A DNA stretch of 29,917 nt, from assembly GCA_023409995.1 (NCBI GenBank), contig JAEYQN010000001.1:1-29917 (forward strand), written 5' to 3'. The stretch comes from Cyanobacteria bacterium OH_CBB_238 (lineage in GTDB: Bacteria > Cyanobacteriota > Vampirovibrionia > Gastranaerophilales > Gastranaerophilaceae). The notes under the pieces were generated by a model. The model was not told the DNA's origin. It ran no database searches and was given only the letters and a program-made list of their open reading frames with translations. This document shows, in pieces, positions 1 to 7,105 of this stretch; position 1 is the first letter of the stretch; each line of letters begins with the position of its first letter. Position numbers and translations under genes: made by a program.

Positions 1-209
1 CCGATTACTTCTGAAGGAACCGTTTGTGCAACTTTTACAACAATATTAATTAAAAAATATATCGGCCTTAAATTCAAAATTATACATAAGCCAATAGCTG
101 AAAGGATTGTACCAATTATAATTATAATAAACCAACGCTTAATTTCAAGCCCTGGCAAAAGCCAGCCAGCATCTTTTGGCATCTTTATATCTTTATGTAT
201 GAATTTCAA
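1..209 (-). CDS. YvcK/CofD-like protein, N-terminal fragment (cut by window edge)
   Basis: Only the first ~69 codons lie inside the window; the gene runs off the left edge. From the ATG at 182 the protein starts MPKDAGWLLPGLEIKRW and continues into one long hydrophobic segment (about residues 18-40 from that ATG). The W-L-x-P-G-x-x-x-K-R-W signature before a membrane helix recalls the membrane-anchored form of YvcK (gluconeogenesis factor/UDP-sugar-binding family) of cyanobacteria and some Firmicutes. That is recognition from memory; the catalytic-fold region is not visible. I prefer the in-frame TTG at 209 because AGAGGG lies 8 bases before it, while the ATG at 182 has no ribosome binding site. 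It follows pxpA on the same strand after about 50 bases and may be co-transcribed with it. It could instead be another membrane protein. Confidence 0.5.
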   Translation of the reverse strand, partial: MKFIHKDIKMPKDAGWLLPGLEIKRWFIIIIIGTILSAIGLCIILNLRPIYFLINIVVKVAQTVPSEVI

Positions 210-258
210 ATTAACTACCCTCTTCTATCCACTAATTTATACAAATAGGGATTTAAAA

Positions 259-1029
259 TTAAACCCAACCAGAAACTTCAACTTTATTATAATTAACTGG
301 CGATGGTTTTAATATTTCTACAGCTCTAGATGCTAATTCAACAGATGACTTATCCTTGCAAGCAAAATGAACAGTATCACACTCAACAGGCAAGAAAGCA
401 CCATTTGCAATCTTTATCTGCGAGGAATGAGTTATGGTTCTTATTCTATTTATAAGAATATCTTCGCTTAATTGTAGTGTAGAATCCCACTCTATTTTTC
501 CTTCTTGGTTATAAGATTTGTCTAATAGAAATTCTCTAGCTACAACAAGCCCTGTTTCCTCAGCAACTTTATTTATACTATCGCCAAAAGCTCCATAATA
601 AGTCATCCATCTGTCATATTTTTTGATGGCTTTGGCTATTGAGATAGCAAACTCATAATTTTCGTAAGCCATCTTATACATTGCACCATGAGGACGAACA
701 AATTCAATATTTAACCCAAATGTTTTGGCAAAAGATGAAATGGCACCAAGTTGATATACAACTAGAGCTTCAACCTCATTAGCATCAAGGTTCATCGGGC
801 GATTTCCCCCACCTTGGATATCAAAAAAACCAATATTCGCGCCTATTGCAACATTTTTTTCCTTACATTTAAGTAAAGCTTCCCGTATCGTCAAGGGATC
901 TCCAGCATGTGCACCGCAAGCAACACCAACACTGCTCATATAATCCAAAAGTTCAAATTCGTATTCATTTTTATAAACACCAAATCCCTGAGCCACATCA
1001 CTATTAAAGTCTATTGATTTGTTTGCCAT
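259..1029 (-). CDS. pxpA: 5-oxoprolinase subunit A family (LamB/YcsF, PxpA-like), divergent
   Basis: PxpA, with PxpB and PxpC, makes the ATP-dependent 5-oxoprolinase that opens pyroglutamate to glutamate. Family landmarks are recognisable in order: an N-terminal IDFNSDVAQGFG (family I-D-L-N-x-D-L-G-E-G-F-G), ACGAHAGDP near residue 38 (family CGFHAGDP), VVYQLGAI near 90 and FVRPHGAMY near 110. The block normally reading GAHPxxPDxxGFGRR is here GANIGFFDIQGGGNR (63-77), so a usually conserved His is Asn. Length (256 aa) is normal. The start at 1029 is chosen over an in-frame ATG at 1056 because AGGGGA sits 7 bases upstream and the protein then begins where homologues do. No pxpB or pxpC is nearby, so the biochemical role is uncertain. 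Confidence 0.8.
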   Translation of the reverse strand: MANKSIDFNSDVAQGFGVYKNEYEFELLDYMSSVGVACGAHAGDPLTIREALLKCKEKNVAIGANIGFFDIQGGGNRPMNLDANEVEALVVYQLGAISSFAKTFGLNIEFVRPHGAMYKMAYENYEFAISIAKAIKKYDRWMTYYGAFGDSINKVAEETGLVVAREFLLDKSYNQEGKIEWDSTLQLSEDILINRIRTITHSSQIKIANGAFLPVECDTVHFACKDKSSVELASRAVEILKPSPVNYNKVEVSGWV

Positions 1030-1060
1030 CAAAAATCCCCTGATTCGTTTACACAAATCT

Positions 1061-1088
1061 ATTATACCCCAATATAAATCTTAGTCTA
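1061..1088 (-). promoter_or_regulatory. Candidate sigma-70 promoter for pxpA
   Basis: On the minus strand a perfect TATAAT (1061-1066) follows a TAGACT box (1083-1088) at 16-base spacing. It lies about 32 bases upstream of the chosen pxpA start. The -10 is strong and the -35 matches four of six positions. Confidence 0.5.
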
Positions 1089-1203
1089 GATTATATTATT
1101 TTATTGACTATAGTTTTTTTTTCATTAAATAAAAAATGTAATTCATTCAAACGGATGTGTTGAAAGGTAAGGATTTTTCTCATAATAACAATGTATTCGT
1201 GTA

Positions 1204-1219
1204 TGGTGCCAAGATAGCG
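1204..1219 (+). promoter_or_regulatory. Sigma-54-like -24/-12 element before fliJ
   Basis: TGGTGCCAAGATAGCG has the invariant GG (1205-1206) and GC (1217-1218) of a -24/-12 promoter separated by exactly 10 bases, with matching T and C positions around them. Predicted initiation would be near 1229, about 25 bases before the fliJ ATG. Several outer consensus positions do not match, and a chance GG-N10-GC is possible. No rpoN gene is in view. Confidence 0.3.
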
Positions 1220-1253
1220 AGTAATTATAAATGATTCAAAGAAGATAAAGTCT

Positions 1254-1748
1254 ATGCCTTTCAACTACCGATTACAAAAGATTCTTGATTTCAGAATCAG
1301 AAAAAAGGAAGAACAGCTTAGGGTTGTTCAAGAAGCCCAAAATGAATTATTAAGAATAGAAGGACTAATAAACGCAAACAATCAAGAAATAAGCGAAACA
1401 CGAATAAATATGCGTAAATCAGATTTTATGATGATGGAGGCTTATGATAACTATTTACAACACTTATACAAAAAAGCAGATGAACTAGAAGTTGTAAGGC
1501 AAAATGCTCAAAGGGTTTTACAAGACGAAACCGAAAAACTATTTGAAATGGAAAAAGGAGTAAAGGTTCTAGAAAAACATAAAGAAAGAGCATTTGAAGT
1601 ATATAAAGAAGAAGAAAAGAACATAGAACTAAAACGGTTATCTGAAGTTGCAATACAAAAGCACTTTGCAAAAACAAAAGAACTAAATGAAGAAGAATTA
1701 ATTGAAGAACTAAAAATAATTGAAGGAGAATTTTTTAATGAAAGTTGA
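1254..1748 (+). CDS. fliJ: Flagellar export chaperone FliJ
   Basis: FliJ is the small coiled-coil stalk that works with the FliI ATPase and FliH under the flagellar type III export gate. The 164-aa length is typical. The start F-x-Y-R-L-Q-K-I-L-D-F-R is the family's usual opening. The rest is almost wholly charged alpha-helix with heptad patterns, including the LEKHKERAFEVYKEEEKNIE stretch near residues 107-127 that matches the conserved C-terminal part of FliJ. It is first in a three-gene flagellar run; its stop overlaps the next start by 11 bases, suggesting translational coupling. A weak AAAG is the only ribosome-binding-like sequence. No fliI or fliH is present upstream, where the opposite strand is used. 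Confidence 0.85.
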   Translation: MPFNYRLQKILDFRIRKKEEQLRVVQEAQNELLRIEGLINANNQEISETRINMRKSDFMMMEAYDNYLQHLYKKADELEVVRQNAQRVLQDETEKLFEMEKGVKVLEKHKERAFEVYKEEEKNIELKRLSEVAIQKHFAKTKELNEEELIEELKIIEGEFFNES

Positions 1749-2415
1749 GTCATCAACAAAAACAGAAACAAAAGAATTAAAAAATAAAGAAACAGAAAAA
1801 GTTGATGAAGAATGTCTCTCACCTTGTAGTGACAATTTTAAAGATCTATTACTTACAAACAATATGCCTATACCCATAGAAATTTCGAACTCTTCACAAA
1901 TTTCTGATATAAATGGATTTGGATTAAATTCTATATCTTCAACTAAAACTCAATTATCTGGAAGCTTAAAGAAAGCAGACTTCAATTATGACTCATTTAC
2001 CATGGATAAAGATGATGCAATCTTCTTTGTTGACATGGTTAATAATGGACAATTTGCACTAAACATTCAAGGTGACACCAATGCAGCAGTAATGAAACTT
2101 GATGCAGCAAAAGAAATAACAACTTATAAATCAGCAAATGTATCAAAGACCTTGACTAACCTTATAAGTGATGCCTACAACACTCAAAAACCAGTCAGAA
2201 TAGATTTTGATAACAACGTATCAGTAATCATGAAAATAGACAAATCTGGTAAATTAAGCGCAGATTTTATTCCAGGGGATAAAGCTGTGGAACAATACCT
2301 AAAAAACAACATATCTTTTTTACAACAAAAATTTGATGACTTAGATCTACCTTACAACGAATTAACCTACAGACAAAGTAAACAACAAAACAAGAAAAAA
2401 GACAAAGGAGAATAA
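1738..2415 (+). CDS. Probable FliK-like flagellar hook-length control protein
   Basis: A 225-aa protein between fliJ and a hook-family gene, the usual place of fliK. The first ~75 residues are Lys/Glu/Ser/Thr-rich and probably disordered. The last ~70 residues (from PVRIDFDNNVSVIMKIDKSG) have the pattern of the FliK C-terminal domain: short strands, a helix with regularly spaced hydrophobics (VEQYLKNNISFLQQKFDDL), a 'dlpy-n-eL' strand, then a basic Q/K-rich tail. FliK measures hook length and switches the export gate through this domain. The protein is shorter than most FliK, and the call rests on position and pattern rather than an invariant motif. The start at 1738 has AAGGAG 9 bases upstream; a further in-frame ATG at 1720 has none. 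Confidence 0.5.
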   Translation: MKVESSTKTETKELKNKETEKVDEECLSPCSDNFKDLLLTNNMPIPIEISNSSQISDINGFGLNSISSTKTQLSGSLKKADFNYDSFTMDKDDAIFFVDMVNNGQFALNIQGDTNAAVMKLDAAKEITTYKSANVSKTLTNLISDAYNTQKPVRIDFDNNVSVIMKIDKSGKLSADFIPGDKAVEQYLKNNISFLQQKFDDLDLPYNELTYRQSKQQNKKKDKGE

Positions 2416-2421
2416 ATTCCG

Positions 2422-3258
2422 ATGAATGATTCTTTTATTACAGCAATCAATACTCAAAAATCCACAACAAATTGGATTGATTCTCTTACCGAGAATTTAG
2501 CTAATATGTATACACCAGGATATAGAGAAAGCCAAGTAACATTCAAAACATTCTTGGATGGCTCTGATGCTGGAGGATATTTAAAAAATGTTGGACAAGG
2601 TAAATCTACACCTGGAACTTCAGACGAAAACATATTTTTAGAAGGAACTGGCTTTTTTTCAGTGCGAGACGAAAAAGGTCAAGTAGCTTATACAAGATTG
2701 GGTGAATTTAAGTTTGATGGTGAAGGTGTTTATCGCTCAAGCGATGGAAAAGCTGTTCAGGGCTATATTCTCAATGACAAAGGTGAAATAATGAAAGGCA
2801 CAAAACCTGTTGATGCAGATATTTATTCTGACTCAGCACTAGAGGGTGGAAGTGTTTCAATACCAACAACAAACATTAAATTATGGATCGACCCGAATAA
2901 TGGAAAATACCTTGGAAAATATGACGAATTTGAATTCAAGGGAGATGGTATTTTATACGGAAAAGCTGACAACGGAAAAGTTAAAACTCCATTATACAAA
3001 GTCGCCGTGATGAATTTTCATAATCCTCAAGCTTTATACGAAGTTAACCCTGGACAATTCATACAAACTGAAGAGTCAGGTAGCCCAGTTATAGGTAGAG
3101 GTGAGATTAGAGGTGGATTACTTGAAATGTCTAACGTGGATTTTAAGGCAAATCTTTCATACTATCAACAAGCCAAACTACAAATAACGGTTTCAAATAA
3201 GCTAATCTCAACAAATAAACAACTATTGCAACAAGCAATAGAACTTATGAGTAGCTAG
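2422..3258 (+). CDS. Flagellar hook/basal-body rod family protein (FlgE/FlgF/FlgG type)
   Basis: A structural protein of the axial rod-hook family. Visible family features: the N-terminal helix ending in ENLANMYTPGYRES (the ANxxTPGYR motif), the FFSVRDEKGQVAYTRLGEF segment (family 'ffxv...YTRxGxF'), VQGYILNDKGEI, and the C-terminal GRGEIRGGLLEMSNVDF followed by a long terminal helix. The N- and C-terminal helices pair in the assembled filament. At 278 aa it fits FlgF/FlgG or a short FlgE, and I cannot decide among them. AAAGGAG lies 11 bases before the ATG. It ends the plus-strand flagellar run; flgD, which usually comes before the hook gene, is absent here. Confidence 0.8.
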   Translation: MNDSFITAINTQKSTTNWIDSLTENLANMYTPGYRESQVTFKTFLDGSDAGGYLKNVGQGKSTPGTSDENIFLEGTGFFSVRDEKGQVAYTRLGEFKFDGEGVYRSSDGKAVQGYILNDKGEIMKGTKPVDADIYSDSALEGGSVSIPTTNIKLWIDPNNGKYLGKYDEFEFKGDGILYGKADNGKVKTPLYKVAVMNFHNPQALYEVNPGQFIQTEESGSPVIGRGEIRGGLLEMSNVDFKANLSYYQQAKLQITVSNKLISTNKQLLQQAIELMSS

Positions 3259-3297
3259 GAAGGGATTTTTCTTTTTCAAATTTGGCGTTAAACTTGC

Positions 3298-3336
3298 TAA
3301 AATACTAATTTATTGTAAAGATAAATTAGTATTTTA
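3298..3336 (+). terminator. Long AT-rich hairpin after the flagellar run
   Basis: Two perfect 16-base arms (3298-3313 and 3321-3336) flank a 7-base loop TGTAAAG and are followed by TTCTATTT. The stem holds only one G-C pair, so it is weak for a classical terminator but well placed 40 bases after the hook-family gene. It might also be a protein-binding dyad. Confidence 0.5.
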
Positions 3337-3359
3337 TTCTATTTATGTGAAGTTTTGAA

Positions 3360-3374
3360 TATAATACTTATAAT
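3360..3374 (+). promoter_or_regulatory. Twin TATAAT boxes before the MerR-like gene
   Basis: Two overlapping-phase TATAAT hexamers (3360-3365 and 3369-3374) lie 37-51 bases before the start at 3411. No convincing -35 box is present at normal spacing, so this is a -10 candidate only. Confidence 0.35.
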
Positions 3375-3410
3375 TAAATTGGGAATAATAGGGACAACGT
3401 AGCAACTGAT

Positions 3411-3932
3411 ATGAAAAACACTCAAGTAGAAAATACATTCAGTCCAAAAATGCTTAGAGATATGCTCAACATTGACAATAAAAAAATCCAAGAGTTGTGT
3501 AAATCCGCCTCAATAAAACCCCAAAAAGATTCTAGAGGATTAACCTACTTTACGAAAGATGATGTGGAAATTATGAAAAATTTGTCTGGTTCAAAAGCAG
3601 AAACTCTTAAAGCAAAGTTATCAATGATAAAAAACCAAACAACTGTAAATCCTATCGCTAAGCCTGAAGCCAAGGCTGCAATAAAATTGATGGAAACATT
3701 ACAAAATCTAGAAAAAAATATTACAGATAAAATATCATCTATGATGGATGAAAAACTTGATGGAATGGATGATGTAGTCGTGGAACTCATTCGCTGCAAA
3801 ACAGAAAATGAAACATTAAGATATAAAATTAATGAGTTAAACAAAGAAAATTACAACCTTAAGAATGAGATTTCCTCATTTAAAAATATTGCGCTAAATT
3901 TATATATGAAAAAAGATACAAATAACCAATAA
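3411..3932 (+). CDS. MerR-like HTH protein with C-terminal coiled coil
   Basis: A 173-aa soluble protein. Residues ~11-60 (SPKMLRDMLNIDNKKIQELC... RGLTYFTKDDVEIMKNL) have the helix-turn-helix plus wing pattern of the MerR/excisionase winged-helix fold, with the family's YFTKDDV-type 'y-t..dv..l' segment. Residues ~83-170 form a long amphipathic coiled coil (METLQNLEKN..., then ENETLRYKINELNKENYNLK with clear heptads). It lacks the effector-binding domain or metal-binding cysteines of classical MerR regulators. The architecture suits a DNA-binding protein that multimerises through its tail, perhaps a regulator of the adjoining flagellar or membrane-protein genes, which is inference. No clear Shine-Dalgarno sequence precedes the ATG. 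Confidence 0.55.
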   Translation: MKNTQVENTFSPKMLRDMLNIDNKKIQELCKSASIKPQKDSRGLTYFTKDDVEIMKNLSGSKAETLKAKLSMIKNQTTVNPIAKPEAKAAIKLMETLQNLEKNITDKISSMMDEKLDGMDDVVVELIRCKTENETLRYKINELNKENYNLKNEISSFKNIALNLYMKKDTNNQ

Positions 3933-3991
3933 ATTTGTAAAGACTTTTGAGAGTATTATTAGCTTTGTAGCAATTTATACTATGTTAATTT

Positions 3992-4015
3992 TTTATTATT
4001 TATATAAATAATAAA
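3992..4015. promoter_or_regulatory. 24-base perfect palindrome upstream of the 712-aa gene
   Basis: A perfect inverted repeat made only of A and T, centred at 4003/4004, ends 10 bases before the ATG at 4026. It occupies the place where a promoter -10 or the ribosome-binding region would be, so it could be an operator or a structure that hides the start. A TATACT box at 3976-3981 lies just upstream. Confidence 0.45.
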
Positions 4016-4025
4016 GTAGAGTATT

Positions 4026-6164
4026 ATGCAATTTATAAATACAATTCGAGATGTAAAAAGCAACTATTCAACCTATGATGAGTGGGAGCAAAAACAAGCA
4101 GACCTTCGCGTCAAGAAGGCTTATTTGGCTAAAAATATACAAATCCCACAAGATAAAGCAGAACTACTAGAAGCCAAAGCAAAAACCGTCATAAGAGCCA
4201 CTGAGATGCTTGACAAACGGTCAGAAAACAATGCTGAACAAACGGAAATGACCACAGGATTATTGTTGACTGGTATTCTAGGAGCTTTTTCATTAGCCTT
4301 AAGTAGCCTAAACACAAGAAATTTCAAAAAAAATCTTACAAATGTTGAACAATCAATAGATTTTGGAAAAATGTTTGGTTCGAAAAAACAGTTAATAGGC
4401 ATGGTTGTTCCTCTAGTTTTGGGCTCTGCTGGAATAATTTGGGCAAATGCAAAACAAAAAGAAGCGTCACGAATTGGAAGGTTTCAAGCAAAAAACAACG
4501 AATTAAAAGATATTAATAATTTTATTTTATACACACCTGAGCAAATAGAAGCAGCAAAGATTCTAGTTAAAAATTTACCTGATGAGAAAGACAACAAATC
4601 TCTAATCAAAGCTTTCAGAGAAATGAAACAATTATCTAAAGACAAAAAGGCATATACCGAATGGCTAAAAGACCGAATATCAAATGATAATGAGGTAAAA
4701 CAGCTCTCTAACATAACATTTACAGACGCACAGATTAAGCAAGGTAATGAAGATAAAGAGCTAATTGTAAGCATAGTGAAAGATGTCAACATAAAAGCAG
4801 AAGAATATTCTGAAAATCTCGAAAATATGTATGATACATTATCAATGAGCTCATTTATAGCAACATTACCTTTAACTTTTGGTTTAACAAAGCTGCTATC
4901 AAAAACAAAAAAACTGCCAAATGGAGTTCCAAAAGCAGCAATCAGCATATTAGCTTCATCCCTGGTGACATTAGGGATTGCATCCACAGGAACCCGAGAA
5001 CAGAAAACAGCAGCAATGGTTGGGCGATTCAAAGCAAGAAAAGAATTATTGGAAAATCCAGCACTACTAAGCTATTTTTCAAATGAAGAGCTAGAAAAAG
5101 CTAAAGACATAAAAGCAGAAGAAACAAAAATAACCTTTGGAAAAAAACTAAAAAACAGCTTAGGCTTTTTGACTTCATATAATAAAGACAAAAAAGAATA
5201 TAATAAATACATAAAAACAGAACAAAAAGAGAATGAAAAAATCCGTAAAGCGCTTTCATCTAGTGCTATATCAGAATCTCAAGTAAATAATGCAAAAAAT
5301 TTGCAAGAAAAAGTTTTCAACACTTTTGACGAAATTGATGAGATGTCGCAAAGATATTCTGAAGACGTAGAAGCAGGAACTGAGATAGCCAAAAACCTAG
5401 TTTCATCAGCAATCGGTACGGTTTCCACCTTGTTATTAGCATTACCACCAATTTTGTTAATTAAGGGACGGCTTCCTATTCACAAAATAACAAAAATGTT
5501 ATCCAATATCTCTTTAGATAAATCTTCATCAATAAAACAATTAATTGACGAAGCATACTCAATAATAAGTTCAAATAAAGAATTAAAAAAAGCTTTTAAC
5601 AATGCCATTTTAGAAGAAGACTCACGAAAAATGGTTATGAATGACGCAAATCTTGCACCAATTATGAAAAAATTGAAGGAAGAAGCTTTACATATTATTG
5701 AAAATTTAAAACCTGGAGAAAATATAGAAAAGGTACTGCAAAAACATTTTAAACAAGGCTTTATTTCAAAAGGAATTAGAAACGTACTAGGAGACATTCT
5801 CAAAATCAAAACAAAAATGGATTTTGATACAACCAAAACTTTACTTGGTAATGGCTTTGTTTCAAGAAGTATAGAAGAAAAACTAAAATTTAACTATAAC
5901 AACTATAAATCGCTTTTCAATGCACTGATTATAGGGTTTGCACCAATAATGGGAATCACAATGGGTCTTCCTTTTGCATTTTCATCTTGGTTAACAGGAA
6001 TACAAAAAAAAGCAGGCAAAATTGGTATTATGAAAGCAATGGAAACATTAGATGACCCAAGATTATTTGTAGATAAAAATACAAGCACACCAAATAAAAG
6101 TATCGAAGAGAAAAAAAATAGTGATAAAACCACAAGTTTGATTGAATTGTACAGCAGCAACTAA
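4026..6164 (+). CDS. Unrecognised 712-aa membrane protein with three copies of one module
   Basis: I do not recognise this protein. It has six hydrophobic segments at about 77-95, 123-141, 271-291, 301-320, 455-479 and 631-658. After each pair comes a related block: QKEASRIGRFQAKNNEL at 144-160, QKTAAMVGRFKARKELL at 326-342 and QKKAGKIGIMKAMETL at 660-675. In the first two copies this is followed by a similar stretch ending EEL/EQI-E-x-AK (178 and 360). Soluble segments before each pair also resemble each other, with Y-x-E/K-W/Y openings near 17, 210 and 393 and a Y-S-E-x-(V/L)-E segment near 261 and 444. Copy three carries a ~150-residue helical insert between its two hydrophobic segments (about 480-630). 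There is no signal peptide. It converges on nagA with only 2 bases between stops and no terminator. Confidence 0.7.
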   Translation: MQFINTIRDVKSNYSTYDEWEQKQADLRVKKAYLAKNIQIPQDKAELLEAKAKTVIRATEMLDKRSENNAEQTEMTTGLLLTGILGAFSLALSSLNTRNFKKNLTNVEQSIDFGKMFGSKKQLIGMVVPLVLGSAGIIWANAKQKEASRIGRFQAKNNELKDINNFILYTPEQIEAAKILVKNLPDEKDNKSLIKAFREMKQLSKDKKAYTEWLKDRISNDNEVKQLSNITFTDAQIKQGNEDKELIVSIVKDVNIKAEEYSENLENMYDTLSMSSFIATLPLTFGLTKLLSKTKKLPNGVPKAAISILASSLVTLGIASTGTREQKTAAMVGRFKARKELLENPALLSYFSNEELEKAKDIKAEETKITFGKKLKNSLGFLTSYNKDKKEYNKYIKTEQKENEKIRKALSSSAISESQVNNAKNLQEKVFNTFDEIDEMSQRYSEDVEAGTEIAKNLVSSAIGTVSTLLLALPPILLIKGRLPIHKITKMLSNISLDKSSSIKQLIDEAYSIISSNKELKKAFNNAILEEDSRKMVMNDANLAPIMKKLKEEALHIIENLKPGENIEKVLQKHFKQGFISKGIRNVLGDILKIKTKMDFDTTKTLLGNGFVSRSIEEKLKFNYNNYKSLFNALIIGFAPIMGITMGLPFAFSSWLTGIQKKAGKIGIMKAMETLDDPRLFVDKNTSTPNKSIEEKKNSDKTTSLIELYSSN

Positions 6165-6166
6165 AT

Positions 6167-7105
6167 TTAATCTATAAATTCCACATCAACGACGTTTAAA
6201 TTTTCATCCCACTTAACTCTACTATTATTAGAGAGATTATGATAGTTTAACTGATTTGTAGAAGCCATTTTTATCGCATCATCAAAGCTAGCAATATTTT
6301 TATGCACGATATTCTTAACAATATCATTTAATAGTAAAACACTTCCTGCTAATGTTCCATTTTGATTTATAGCAATACTTTCTTTTTTATATATAGTTTC
6401 TGAGCAAAACTCCATTTGGGTAAGCGTAGAGTGAGCTATTGGCAATGAATCACTAATTAAGAGAATTTTATTATCAGGTTTTATCTTTAACGAAAGGCGC
6501 AAGACATCATCTACCACATGTGTACTATCAGCAATAAGCTCAACAAAGATATCATCATTTATAAGGGCGCTTGTAGCAGTTGACTGTTTTTTGTGATCGA
6601 CAGTCCCCATTGCATTGAACAAGTGGGTAACTTGATCACACAAAGACAAATCTACAGATAAAGTGTGCCCAGCTGAAACTTTTACTCCTCTTGACCGAAG
6701 ATAATTTGATAGTTGCATTTCTTCATCTTCATCAGGAGAAATGGTTACTATTTTTATAATTTCGTCTTCTATGTGTTTATAAGCATCAATTGAGGGCTTT
6801 ATTATTAGCTCTTCATTATGTATACCTTTTTTATTTTTGGTTATAAATGGCCCTTCAAGATGCACACCAACAATTTTCGCAGAATGTATAGTCTGCCTTG
6901 CCTTAGCCTCTTTTATGACATTTATCTGCTTTTTTAAATTTTGTAATGAGTCAGTAACTAAGGTTGGAAATATTTGAGTAACACCGTTTTTTACAATTTC
7001 TTCAGTCAGAAATAAAAGTTCAGTAACAGAACAAGTAGAAAAATCCACCCCAAAAGCACCATGAAAATGCTGTTCAATTAAACCATTTGAATACAATGTA
7101 GTCAT
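6167..7105 (-). CDS. nagA: N-acetylglucosamine-6-phosphate deacetylase, short form
   Basis: NagA removes acetate from GlcNAc-6-phosphate in amino-sugar catabolism and cell-wall recycling. The amidohydrolase metal and active-site landmarks are all present: IEQHFHGAFG near residue 10-19 (H-x-H), VGVHLEGPF near 80 (Glu), SAGHTLS near 143 (His), VTHLFNAMG near 158 (His), ELIADSTHV near 189 and LLISDSLP near 215 (Asp), then LAGS. At 312 aa it is about 70 shorter than usual because the N-terminal beta-sandwich strands before H-x-H are missing; the C-terminal strand region (KWDENLNVVDVEF) is kept. The start overlaps the rpe stop in a TAATG, with GAGG 5 bases upstream, so a longer start would lie inside rpe. 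It ends the pyrH-frr-cdsA-rnc-rpe chain. Confidence 0.85.
   Translation of the reverse strand: MTTLYSNGLIEQHFHGAFGVDFSTCSVTELLFLTEEIVKNGVTQIFPTLVTDSLQNLKKQINVIKEAKARQTIHSAKIVGVHLEGPFITKNKKGIHNEELIIKPSIDAYKHIEDEIIKIVTISPDEDEEMQLSNYLRSRGVKVSAGHTLSVDLSLCDQVTHLFNAMGTVDHKKQSTATSALINDDIFVELIADSTHVVDDVLRLSLKIKPDNKILLISDSLPIAHSTLTQMEFCSETIYKKESIAINQNGTLAGSVLLLNDIVKNIVHKNIASFDDAIKMASTNQLNYHNLSNNSRVKWDENLNVVDVEFID

Noticed and set aside
4484..5032. 182-codon minus-strand frame
   Set aside because: Lies fully inside the 712-aa membrane-protein gene; composition is that of an antisense shadow (high Ser, Phe, Ile) and no signal precedes it.
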